NCBI GenBank assembly: GCA_936450465.1
Contig: OW388293.1
Span: 82,916,134-82,980,133 of the forward strand
DNA length: 64,000 nucleotides
DNA from: Gibbula magus
Lineage: Eukaryota > Mollusca > Gastropoda > Trochida > Trochidae
Direction: 5' to 3'
In this document: one piece after another, positions 40,401 through 52,148 of the stretch
Position numbering within the stretch: position 1 is the stretch's first letter
Layout of the letters: each line of letters opens with the position of its first letter
The notes under the pieces: model-generated
The model's input: only the letters and a program-made list of their open reading frames with translations
Databases searched by the model: none
What the model was told of the DNA's origin: nothing
Position numbers and translations under genes: made by a program

Positions 40401-43400
40401 TCTTTAAGTGGTAACATTCTTTTCAGGCAATATTAAAAGGCTGGTTTTCAGCGTTGTTCACATTGATTTTACCTGTTCGTTCATTGGATGTTATTTAAGA
40501 TTATTATTTGAAGTAGGTAAAATGAAAACCGCAAATAGGTTGATAACAGAAAGAAAGTTCTTGTAGACTGTCAAATAGCATTTGATGTCTACTCATAATA
40601 CAGTAAAATTGTCCGCAGACATTGCGAAAACTATTACACGTATCATGTAAATTAAACTGTTTAACCAAGATTTTAAGATTATAAGTATTGTGTATCCATG
40701 AATTCATAAAGTTTTGATTCTTAATGAATCCAGGGAAAATTAACTGCTTTTTTCGACTGAACTTTAAATGTTATATTCAGAATATTCAGATCTAAGATCT
40801 AGTCATAAATCAGGTATACTTAATTAAAAATGATGTAAGAAACGGATGAGTGTGACAGGTAATTAAAAGTTTGCTACAGAACTCGTCAACTTTACAAGAT
40901 GTTGTCAGGGGAACATCAGGATGCAAGACGAGTTCACATGGACAGATAAAGGATAGAAGCCATTGTACCAGTGTTGTTTTGATCAAATAATTGTTTACAT
41001 AACGTTTAATTATGTAAGCTGTCAGTGTTTCACATTCGTGTATGCAAGTTTATTACTTTTTATTACAAGACTGTAAATTGTGTATTCATATATAATTCAT
41101 TGATGTCGGAGTAACTCTCATGTTGACAAAATGGAGCCAACGTCCGAAGGACCAATGTCCATTATTGAATGAAGATGTACGAGGACATAAACATATTATT
41201 TTTCTTTTCAACAACTTTGAAAACGTAACACACTGACAATGAATCCAGTTTAACATTCTCTCAGTTAACCTCCTGAATAATGTACACTGTTAATAGCTGC
41301 CACTAGTATGCAAGCCAGATAAGGTTCAGAAAAGTATGTTTTCCAAACATTCAATGTACAAATGTATGTTATCAACAGTGGACCCATGTATTCCTTCTGA
41401 ATAACTGATCCTTTTAGCATGAACTTATCTACAGTAAACTAGAGTAGAGAGGGACATGACCTAAATAACTCCATCAAAGTTCTCTGAAACTGATTGGATG
41501 TCGAGTTAAAGGTTGCATCCTTTGAACATGAAAGCAAATAGATGATTTGTATGATATTCTTTGATTTTTAAAAGTCAAATAGTAGTGGGTTAAATGTAGT
41601 GTTGAAGGTCGCTTCATGATCAATCAAAAGTTTTGAAACGGAAATGTTGGTGAATTAAAACTTAAAATTAAAAATAGAAAGCTATTAATTTGATTGCAAT
41701 TCCCAATTTTGTTTTTATTTTCTTGCTGCTAAAGTGGTAGGGCTTGATAGTATCAGTGTTTTTCCTTATTTATTGGGTTTTTTTAAATATCAAAGTGACA
41801 TAAAGTCTTTTTGATAACATGTTATTTTGGTTTGATATATGTAGAAATATCACATGTGCTGATTAAAGTTCATATCATTTCACTTGACATGCATATTAAT
41901 ATCCAATCGCCAAATATAAGTCAATTACTTGTTTTCAATGCACATCGAGCTTTATACAGAAACCAAAATTATATGTCCTTAACATGTGTTTCAAGATGAG
42001 TTTCCAAATTAACTTTGACGTGCATTTCGCTAACGTTCTGTGCTAGCCTATCACCGCATTATGAAGTCTGGGCAGCACGCTGCTATGCAAGCACAGAAAA
42101 GTTAACGAAATGCAGCAAGGTGTAAAGTGATGTCAGTGTTGGAGACTGGAGCGAGTGATGACTTGAAGGCCAAGTTGGATAGTAGGCAGAATAGAGAAAT
42201 ATTATCACTGAACATATTGAGGCTGGTATAGCATGCGTTACCATAGCATCATTTCACCACTTTCGGAGCTATTAGCAAAATTCTTCGAACCTACCAAATC
42301 ACAAACGAGCTGGTAATGGCGTCACAGAGAAATACAAAATCTCACCATGAAGGTGTCATTCTAGGACTTTTCCTACAATGTCATAATAAAAGTGTTAAAT
42401 TTCCAATATTTGTAAGGAATTAGAAAAAGAGATTTGAAGAGTGATGAAACCAAAACCATCACCACACTTCCATATTCTCCAGATTTAAAGTTCAATATTG
42501 AATTTATTGGACGAACTCAATCAATAGGTTCTTTAAGTTGGTTGGCTTAATCTATTGGCTCAGACGTTTCAATATTATGATGAAGTATATTATGAATATT
42601 CTATGGAATATAAAGTTTTCAGATCTAGTGAATCTCAAAGCCTCTCGATTGTGCCACACTACAACACACTTACATTGCTTAAATATATTCCAATGTCAAA
42701 GCCATTGTATAATAACGTTTCAATTACCATTTCCTTCAAAATATACTCATGTTCATTTCTGGAGATAATGTGTTATGACAAAATTGACTAATTCAACTCA
42801 CGTTCACATCTGTACAAGATATATTGATATTTTTTTTAGAGAAGACCTTTATTGGTCTCAGTGGTTTTCAGACTTGAAGGATTTATCTAAGACGATCTGT
42901 GGAGATGCCAGGTCCTTTCAACGGCTCTGAGTAATGTTCACCTAAATCTGATATGCTCGTTTGGGAATTGTGTGCTCTTTATTCAATAGTCTCAGACAAT
43001 CACACTTTAAAACAATGGGAAATGTCGAAACCAGTGTTGGATCAAATACCTTCAGCACGAAACATATTTTCCCAAAAGACATGTTAAAGTGCAAATGTAT
43101 TAAAGAGCATATGGTCATCTCATCGTGGCTCAGGAAATTGTCCGATCTTTTGCTCCTGAAAGATGGATAACAATGCAAATTTAGGAAAACTAGATGACCC
43201 AGTCACCGAAGACTTTTTTCGAAATCAATTTCACAGGTCATGCCTCCCGAGGATGACAGTGATTTATGTCTGTATGAAACACAAGTCGGGAAAGATTCGG
43301 ATTAACGACAGGTTTCAAAAATGGAGTGATTATCATCGTTTCTTTGACGTTGCTGCGATATGTCATCAAAGAAAAAGGGCCGCTTAACTCTGCATAAACC

Positions 43401-43621
43401 ATGCATGACGTTATGTGTATGTAAATGCATCACAAGGATATTAATAACACAAAATAACATCAAGTGACTAGTTTCTCGATAATCGACCACCTTGTATTAA
43501 AGTATAGGCTGGGTAAACAGTGGTTCACACCAACACAGTTAGAAACGTAATGGATCTATCTTCAATTCTAGATTTTTCATCAAATCAAATCAACTTTTAA
43601 ATATTTACATTCTGACACTGA

Positions 43622-44042
43622 ATCGATCAGAGTGTTTACTTTCCTTCCGTCTGTATATAAGTTTTCATGAAAGTTCGTTTCTCGAAATAATGGAAATTGC
43701 TTCATGACGTTGTGTAACCATCATGAAGTGGTATTTGTCATTGGACACCATTTAATGTGTTTCTACATGTTTGTTTTCATTATAATCAATAGCTGTATCT
43801 TAGAAGATGCAAATTGAAATTGATTATCTGTCTACTGTTTCTATACGTTTCGTAATTTGATGTATGCTTAACGATAGTTTATTTTAAAATTTAAATCTAC
43901 AGTTTCTTTTATGTTTTACATCATAGGGATATATGTACACTTTTTAAAGATGTTCTAACCTCAGGGGGTACGTTTCGCGGAAATGATTCTGACAACAGTT
44001 AAGAATAAAGACACAAATTATTGGATTAAGGATCCACCCAAA
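43622..44042 (+). repeat. left arm of a 420-bp inverted repeat
   Basis: Nearly identical to the reverse complement of 47484-47905. Landmarks are GTGTTTACTTTCCTTCCGTC at the outer end and GGATTAAGGATCCACCC at the inner end. The arms are separated by 3.4 kb. They appear to be the tails of two R copies (g and h) in opposite orientation. Confidence 0.85.
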
Positions 44043-45476
44043 CATTTCATTAACCAGTCAGCTGCTAGCGGAGGTAATACAATAAATAAAATAAAATAAT
44101 ATAATGTTATTCTTCGACTATCAATTCGTTTCGTAATTTGATGTATGCTTAACCATCTTTAAATTAAATCTATTTACTTTCGTTTTACAACATCATGGGG
44201 ATAAATATGTTCAGTTAATGTGCTTTGATATTGAATATACTTTTATTGTACATTTTATGATAAGTCAGCAGTAGGAAAAATATTAATTAATGTGTATATG
44301 TGAAAATGATATTAATCGTTAAACATGGTGCATTCATGATTTTTGCATGAAGCTTCTGCTTATTACCATTAATCATTCACAAAATTATTATACAATGGGA
44401 GCAAAATTGCATCTTTTAATATATCAAGTATACAAAAGGGAGTTTTGTTGGAAGCTGTGTTGCTCTCCTCTGTTCCTTGATTAATGACACTAACTAAATG
44501 TAGATCATCTTTTTTCCATATCATATTTTAACAGTGACAATCAGATTGACCTAGTCTCTAATAAACCATAACTGTATTTTACTGGGATAATAAACCTACT
44601 TATAGTATAAAACACAGCTCTGTCATAATCAATCAGATAATTACTCTGACACGGGAGGCTCTGATAAATCCTCTCATGTTGTTATATATTGACAACACGA
44701 TCTAATTTGACGTGATAAATCGAGAATATTAATCAAAAGTTATTGTCTAATGACCAAGGGAAATATGTAAGAGAGCCGACAAAACATATTGACATATCAG
44801 TTCAGATGGTTTATGACTTCAGTGAAACAGTTATTTCTTAAAGATAAGAAAACTTCTCTCTTTTGTTCAATGTTTATTCGTTCATTCAAGTAGACAATGC
44901 TTTCAAGTAAACAGAACACGAAAGATTATTTTGAAGCGTCACCTACTTACCAAGATATTGGGGTTCAAAGTAAGCAAAATTGGCATGCGAATTATCTCAC
45001 TCTTCAAACACTTTCGCCTGGCCCGTGGAGTGGAGCCTTGCCTTCGTTAGCGATGTGACGTCATACTCACGAGTTGTTTACATTGAAATCCTTGGGTGAT
45101 TTGTCGATTTTCGACAATAATTCGTTTAAAACATAATAACAACTTTTTACATTGCAAGTTTCCGATAGAATGGGTATTTGTGCTTCTGTAGGGAGTAATT
45201 TCGAAGTTTTTGGAGTAATTTCGATATTCAATCGCTGATTTTAGATTTGTTCTTTTCCCAATAGAGTGGAGTGTTAGATTATTTTATAGGCTACAATAAA
45301 AAATAAAAACGATCATCAATTTGTTTTATTATATACGTCATTATTATTTTAATTGTTGTTGTGCTCGAGTTTGTGTTTGAAGTGGCCTATAATTTGAGGT
45401 CTACTGCGTCAATATTTCTCATGGTGAGTCTTTATTATAGACAATAGAATAATTGCATTATAACTAAGAAAATCAT

Positions 45477-45811
45477 TTATTACGCACCCGTTCAAAATAT
45501 CACGGTTTAATAAATTTACAATGTTATTACACATTGTGTAATAACATCACATGCTTTCGATTGACATGATAATGGTAAAAACGTGACGTCACAATATCAG
45601 CGCCGTGGTCGCAATGAAGTTTGTCCAATTTTTTGACGAGTTCGTGCAATTAATCAGTGCGTAATAAATAAAATACTAAACTCGATCCCATTTAATAACA
45701 TATTTATGAAACTCGTGAATGGTATCGGTATCTAACTCGCTTTCGCTCGTTAAATACCAAACCACTCACTCGTTTCATAAATATGTTATTAAACGGGACG
45801 TCGTTTAGTAT
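45477..45811. mobile_element. bipartite foldback element, second member of the 13.4-kb family
   Basis: Module A (45477-45670) is bounded by TTTATTACGCACC and GTGCGTAATAAA and contains CGTGACGTCACAATA. Module B (45673-45811) is a hairpin with ends ATACTAAAC and GTTTAGTAT. Its apex (45733-45752) on the minus strand is TAACGAGCGAAAGCGAGTTA. Compared with the copy at 13579-13715, the arms differ at several positions but both arms change together, so pairing is kept. Confidence 0.82.
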
Positions 45812-47483
45812 AATTTTCATCACTGTCCCTGGTTTACAATTTTTAGAAAAATTATTCCCTATCGTTAAATCTATAGTCGTGTACATTTACAATCACTTAG
45901 ATCAGGGTAATACCACTGATACCTAAAATATACATTTATAGTTTCGGCATCGCATGAGCTTTACTGAAAAATCAGACTTTCTCATTTCCATCAAAAGAGG
46001 CATAACTTATTTGAAATATTTACATTAGTTGAGGATATTAAGTTTAGAAAACTGTATTGTGATATGGGATATTTCAAAGTTTTACCAAGTACTGTACTTA
46101 GTCTAGGTAGGCTTTACAGTAAAAGGAGAACATCTTCAATCAGATTAAGAGTAGGTAATTTACAAAAAGGAACAATCTTAAAACATTGTTATATCTAACA
46201 GTCTCTAAACTAAGTTTAAATTTGCCACGAAACTTAAAATCTCAGGAAAAGAAAGCATCAGTTCATCATTATATGGAACAATGTTTTTAGGAGAATCTGC
46301 TGATCCATTGTCCTTACATTTATATTGTAAGTTTTGGTGGTTAATTCAGGTGTTTTGGAAAATACAATACTGTTTAAATCACATCGATAAACATACGGAA
46401 TATGTATCTTTCCCATTTTCAAATGAATGAAATGGAACTATAGACAGTTTATCAACTCACCATGGCCGTCTGTTCGTTTTAACATCGGTACAATTCAAAA
46501 TGTGCAAGAGGGGATATGGTGACAGGATGGGTGTGATACAGGATGTTACATAACAGTCAGAAGGGGCCTAAGGTTTAACGAGATGACAATCCTTTGATGT
46601 CATGAGCACGGTGACACGATTGATGTTGTGTTAACGAATTAATGTTAAATTGGTAGTGTATTGCTTGCTATATGTCAACATGAGATTAGAATGTATTGGT
46701 CAAAGCAAACAGCCAATGAAATTTCCAAAATGTAGAAAATCCATAGGAGTGGGTAACATAATGTCCATAATGATAAATGACAACGGATTACCATGGAATG
46801 AGAAAGTAAGCTAACACGGTTTGTTTTTTGTATTCCTCTTTCTTAAAATTTTTAAGTTATTTTCATTATGTCCAGTACTTGATGAGAGTTAAACAATTCC
46901 CATAGTTATACATGGCAAGTTTCACTTTCTAGAATCAAAATACTTTGAGATAGTATCATACATATGTGTTCCATTTCATTTCAAATGTTAAATAATGGAA
47001 TAGAAAAACGTGAGACATAGAAACGAGATGTGTTGGTGCAAGGATTTAGATAGAAAAGATATCTATGTAAATCCTTGGTTGGTGTTAGCAAGATGATCCC
47101 GAAAATACATCCGCTTGTTCATCATACAAATCTTCGTTATCACAAGACTTAACTTGTTCAAAGCAAGATCTTATTGCTAGAATCATAGTCTGACATAGCG
47201 GAAAATAGACTAACACACGAAGTTACGCTATAGAACTGACACTTCAAAATGAAAGTCTCTCTGACAAAGAAAAGACTATGACATTATGACAATGGCATTA
47301 TCGGAGATTAAACAATCTAAACCCATGTGTACAACAGCCAAAGTTAATTAACGACTGAACAGAATATGCCAACATTGTTTCTAATAGCTTTGATCACTTC
47401 AAGGCTGTTTTGACAAGTGAAATCAGCCAAAAATACGTGACGGGTATACGAGTGTATAATGTAAACTATAACATTTCTTCAAT

Positions 47484-47905
47484 TTTGGGTGGATTCTTAA
47501 TCCAATAATTTGTGTCTTTATTCTTTACTGTTGTCAGAATCATTTCCGCGAAACGTACCCCCTGAGGTTAGAATATCTTTAAAAAGTGTACATGTATCCC
47601 TATGAAGTAAAACAAAAAAGAAACTGTAGATTAAATTTTAAAATAAACTATCGTTAAGCATACATCAAATTACGAAACGCATAGAAACAGTAGACAGATA
47701 TTCAATTTCAATTTGCATCTTCTAAAATACAGCTATTAATAATAAAAACAAACATGTAGAAACACATTAAATGGTGTCCAATGACAAGTACCACCTCATG
47801 ATGGTTACACAATGTCATGAAGCAATTTCCATTATTTTGAGAAACAGACTTTCATGAAGACTTATATACAGACGGAAGGAAAGTAAACACTTTGATTGCT
47901 CTGGG
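47484..47905 (-). repeat. right arm of the 420-bp inverted repeat
   Basis: The partner of 43622-44042 in opposite orientation. It includes GTACCCCCTGAGGTTAGAAT near 47557 and ends GACGGAAGGAAAGTAAACAC. Confidence 0.85.
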
Positions 47906-48130
47906 CGCTACACATTATTACCCTGACGGAATTGTACTTTCGGTGCTGCCGTAGCGCTACACGAAGTCATGTACACCCGTTATTTCAGGTACCCATTTAT
48001 ACAGCTGGGTAGACTGAGTGCAATGTGGATGAAGTGCCTTGCCCAATGACACAACACAGTATGAGACCCAGGTCACAAATCTATGTTTATGCATTGAATG
48101 AGAGTTCTACCTCTCATAGTAAAATAGGTG
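47906..48130. repeat. dispersed SINE-like repeat fragment
   Basis: Contains CAGCTGGGTAGACTGAGTGC and AAGTGCCTTGCCCAATGACA, phrases I associate with a widespread molluscan/annelid repeat. It is degraded and has no clear promoter boxes. Confidence 0.45.
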
Positions 48131-48173
48131 TATCAGATTTTGAAAGATGTCCACATTGTCCGAAGCTACCCCA

Positions 48174-49400
48174 CAAGTAGGGATACTTCGGAAAAGGGGT
48201 GGGGACATCCGGACACATACTGCTTTTGCTGAAAAATCAGTTTATTGCAATGAAGTAAACATGAAAATGCAATGAATATGAACCAACATCAAGCAGAACT
48301 ATAAATTGCTGCTGCAGTTTTCTGCTATGCTTAAACCACAACTTACATGACATAAAATCAAGATAAGTAATCAAAAACGAAATCTTATATTTTATCCTTA
48401 CAGCACTAAATAATATAATCCTATACAGCACTCAATAATATAATCCTATACAGCACTAAATAATATATTCCTATACAGCTCTAAAATCCATCAACGAATA
48501 AAATAAGAGTCAAAAGTAGTGCATGTTCTGGAAACTCAATAAAATCGTTTAAAAGATTTATAATGAGGTTATTGCAAAATGTTTCTTTATCTTATTAGTG
48601 ACATTCAAGAGAAGGCATGGTTGTGGACAACAATCTTAACCAATCATACGTTGATGACTCGTTTATCGTAGCAATGTTAATGAAGGTGTCAAAAAATTTA
48701 CGTGTCTGCCATATATGCGTCTTTGCCATGTTATGACCAAACATGTGTTTAAACTCTAATCGCTTCTGTATGTCAACAAAGTAACGTTTAGGAAACGGCA
48801 ATATAGACCATTACTCATTGGACTTTTGAAAATAAGCAAACAGTTTGTAATGAATAGGCATTAACGGTGCAATACCGAAGCAGACAGTAAATATGCATTG
48901 AACAAAATTAAAAATGTCAAAAGCAAAGGCTTTTGATTAATTTTGATGTCTGTGGAAGTTCAAAACAATCGCACACATAATAAGGGACATGTATGTATGT
49001 CTACATCGACTAACCTACCCCATTGTAAATTTTTCAGATAAATATAAATTGACAACCAGAAAGGAGAGATTATACGATAATGAAACTGTCCACCCATGAG
49101 TTCTTTCTCAAAAGACAATACCTTTTATGACAGTGAGCGCTATCGTTTGATAGTCAAAAGTTTGTTTTTTTTTAATATTTTTATGATAGTCAAAAGTTAC
49201 ATGGGGTTTAGTAAAAAACGAAAATCATCTTAGCTGATCAAACTTCCCGCTTGCCCAACCTTTCGCGAATATGGCATGGTTGTTGACGTGGCGCGAGTTT
49301 CCTCAACCAATGAAAACATCTGTTACATTTTCGGTTTAGGAGTTGGCGGGGATGTCCGAACCATCCCCCCGTCCAAACCATCCCCGCTCTCCCCTACTGG
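48174..49400. repeat. possible 1.2-kb element with weak terminal inverted repeats
   Basis: The left patch AGTAGGG..GGTGGGGACATCCGGAC (48174-48214) and the right patch GGGGATGTCCGAAC..CTCCCCTACT (49348-49398) are imperfect inverse copies. A 27-bp minisatellite (TACAGCACTAAATAATATA type, three units) lies at 48403-48480. No coding region is seen. Confidence 0.3.
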
Positions 49401-49740
49401 AAAGAAGATGAAAATAGGTTTTTAAGGTTTTGACCTCTGTGACCCTAGTTGGGGTCACAAAATATACAATTAAGAATCCCCATTGGCCAAGGAGTCTGCA
49501 CACAACTTTTCAGCTCTCTAGACCTTTTGGAACTGGGAAAGAAGATGAAAATGGGTTTTTAAAGTCGTGACCCCTGAGAAGCTATTTGGGGTCACAGGGA
49601 CACGAAATCTACAATTTTGAGTCCCCATTGGCCAAGGAGTCTGCACACCATTGTTCAGCTCTCTAGACCTTTGGTCCCGGAGAAGACATGAAAATGGGTT
49701 TTTAAAGTTGTGAGCCCTGTGATCCTATTTGGTGACAGGT
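49396..49740 (+). mobile_element. two core units of the Helitron-type tandem-core element
   Basis: About 2.3 units of the roughly 145-bp repeat also present at 56665-57960 (landmarks AAGAAGATGAAAATAGG, GACC..TGGGGTCAC, CAAGGAGTCTGCACACAACT). Both terminal structures are missing. Confidence 0.75.
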
Positions 49741-50273
49741 TTATTGAGTCTTATCCTCATGATGAAACTGGGATGTCCAATTATATACACATAATTTAGT
49801 AGCTCTACTGTTTTCCATTCGGAGGCCTAACAGAACGATTAGCATTCATGTTTACTCTCAACCTCAAGTGCATTTATATAGTTTCTCTTGAAAGTTTAGC
49901 ATTTTCAAATGCATCATTATTCAATATAAGTGAATTGTGGGTAATGAAGTTAATACGTTTTTAACTTACAATATACAATTGACATGTTAAATACTTGAAA
50001 TGTATGTCAAACTATTTATTTGCATTTAATAATATCTCCTACACTGTAATAACTTGTTTGGTCTTAACACGTTTATATTAGCAAAATTATATGTAGGATA
50101 TAGTTATAAAACAATGACGTGATCGAGGTCTCTGATGTATACACACTTTACTTAATCATGTACCCTTTTGAGGCTCTTCATATGTTGAGTTAGAGGTTAA
50201 TATTTATAGAGGTCACAAGACAACAAAGACAACATTACGTTACAAAATCATTTCACAAAGTGATCCTATAATG

Positions 50274-50715
50274 TTATTAATTAAGTATTTCCGTATTGGC
50301 CCAGTTACAGGTCCGAGGTCCGTTGTATTTGCCCGAGACGAAGTCGAGGGCCAATACAACGGACCGAGGACCTGTAACTCGGCCAATACGGAAATACTTA
50401 ATTAATGACAATTTTATTAATTAACTTCTTTTCATTCTATTTGCACAACACTAGACGTCTCATTTATATTGAAATAATAATTATAAACAAGATTGGTGAA
50501 CAAATAGCACGGGTCAAAGTTGTGAAGCGGCAGCTTCGAGCTTTCACCAAATGTGCAACTGCGCATGCTCAGACTCATATTGGACCAGTTTGTCTCGTAT
50601 TGGCCCAGTTTTACCCGTATTGGCCCAGTTTCCCCGTATTGGCCCAGTTGTCGAATCATATGGTCTAGACCGTAAATCCTGTATACGTGCCATAACAGTG
50701 ACAGTTAATTAATAA
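50274..50715. mobile_element. 442-bp foldback element with four iterons
   Basis: The ends are TTATTAATTAA and TTAATTAATAA. A hairpin at 50277-50405 has 57-bp arms with about three mismatches and the apex CCCGAGACGAAGTCGAGGG: CCC/GGG pair, GA faces GA, and GACGAAGTC closes the tip. The second half holds four tandem copies of a 15-base motif near CGTATTGGCCCAGTT (50575-50655), a motif that also lies in the stem. Copy g has the empty site at about 38311-38325. Confidence 0.85.
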
Positions 50716-52107
50716 TTAAAGGTATAGACCATGAATTTGAGTTAAATAAGATAGCCTTTCGTTAAATGGGGTATGCGTTTGTTTGTCCCTTAACTTCTTG
50801 ATTTTTTTTTACTGACTTTTGATTTTTACATGTTTTGACAGATTAATGCTAAATCACAGAACAAAGAAAAACAAATTCTTAATAACAGACAGATGGAACC
50901 ATGCGAAACGAAAATGAAAGTCTAATGTGGTCTCACACATATAATGGTCAACATCAATTTCATGACGTCATCACGTTATAGAGAGACTGCTAATGACTAA
51001 TGGTTCAGGGTCTTAAATCACTTTTTATCAAAGCTCGGTTTGACTATGACAGTATTGAATGAATGCGTTTTTTTAAAATAATATGGATGAACATGACACT
51101 TCTACAGATTTTGTCATGTCAGGTTTAGAGACACTCATGTCTGCTGAATATGAGGGAGGTAGATGGAGCATTAAAGGAACTACCAAACGGAAATTCTTTT
51201 GCATAAAAAGGTGTTGACATTCTTTCAATTTGCAAATCTCAAGCTCTCAATTAATTATACATGCCATTTCTGATTTAAACTTGAAAGAGTTTCATGAATA
51301 TTAATCCTTTGGTATGACCCTATTTTCATTGGATCATAAAGCTGTCCATTCTTTGGCAAGTGTGTCTTGTCGGTTGACTACTGTGACTCGTCCAGGTCAT
51401 GTTGATATTTGTTTTGTTTTTGTTTTGTTTAATTCATGTCTGCCTGATACTCAAATTTATTTACTTCAGAACACTCTATAAAATTTACTTTTCAAGTTTC
51501 AAACAAACCCATTTTGGAAATATTTTTAAAAATTAGCATATGTTGAAATGTGTTAGCTTAGAACATCCACTTGGCTATGAGGTAATAAATTATGAGGTAA
51601 TTAATTATGAGGTAATTAATTAAGGTGAATTGCATGTTAAACTGACCTGACTCTGTTTTTACTACAATTCACAGACATCAGAGTTAAGTATTTAAAGAAT
51701 TTATTCCAACAAATAACACAACATTTCTTCTTCATCATATCATAGTAATATTTTTCATTTTCCATCATTTTTATAAAATATCATTTTACAGGGCTCATAT
51801 CATTGCACTTTGTTGAAGAAAACATAGCACACTAAGTAATTTCACAATTCTATGATACTGAACGGAATAGACTGGACTTTTCAGGACCATTTTTTTAAAA
51901 TGTATTTGCAAATTGATGCATCACCAAATGGACAATCTGTAAGCTAACATTTTCTGATCGCTAGATAAAAGAACATTGCCTTATTAATGAGTGGAGCCAC
52001 GATGATTAATTACTTTCATTACAGTTACAATTTGCCTTTAATAAATGAATAGATTTAATAGGAAAACAATAGTTTTACCACGCAAATGAATGACAAGCCA
52101 GCTTAAT

Positions 52108-52148
52108 GGGGGGAGGGGGGAGGGGAGGGGGGGGGGGGGGGGGGGGGG
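52108..52148 (+). repeat. G-rich run, G-quadruplex-prone
   Basis: About forty bases that are almost all G, broken by three single A residues near the start. Like the run at 40223 it sits in an R copy and is lacking from the sibling copies at 28560 and 32940. Confidence 0.9.

Larger units (their letters stand above)
37641..44050 (+). repeat. R repeat copy g (plus strand, used as reference)
   Basis: Collinear with copy i: 37960-38330 with 49905-50260; 38340-38560 with 50740-50980; 38560-39120 with 50990-51640; 39200-40200 with 52570-53950; 40690-41700 with 54590-55680; 41700-42000 with 55680-55960; 42440-43220 with 58120-58960. It keeps the empty sites of the 450-bp element (40305-40345) and of the iteron foldback (38311-38325). 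The 61-codon frame at 39887 starts with TTG and is not a gene. Confidence 0.7.
44200..47905 (-). repeat. R repeat copy h (minus strand)
   Basis: About 44270-44660 is the inverse of 36600-36920 and runs on to 44840 in the same sense as 3750-4110. About 47484-47905 is the inverse of 43622-44042. A 2.6-kb stretch between, including the foldback at 45477, is absent from copy b and is presumably inserted. No gene is seen. Confidence 0.6.
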
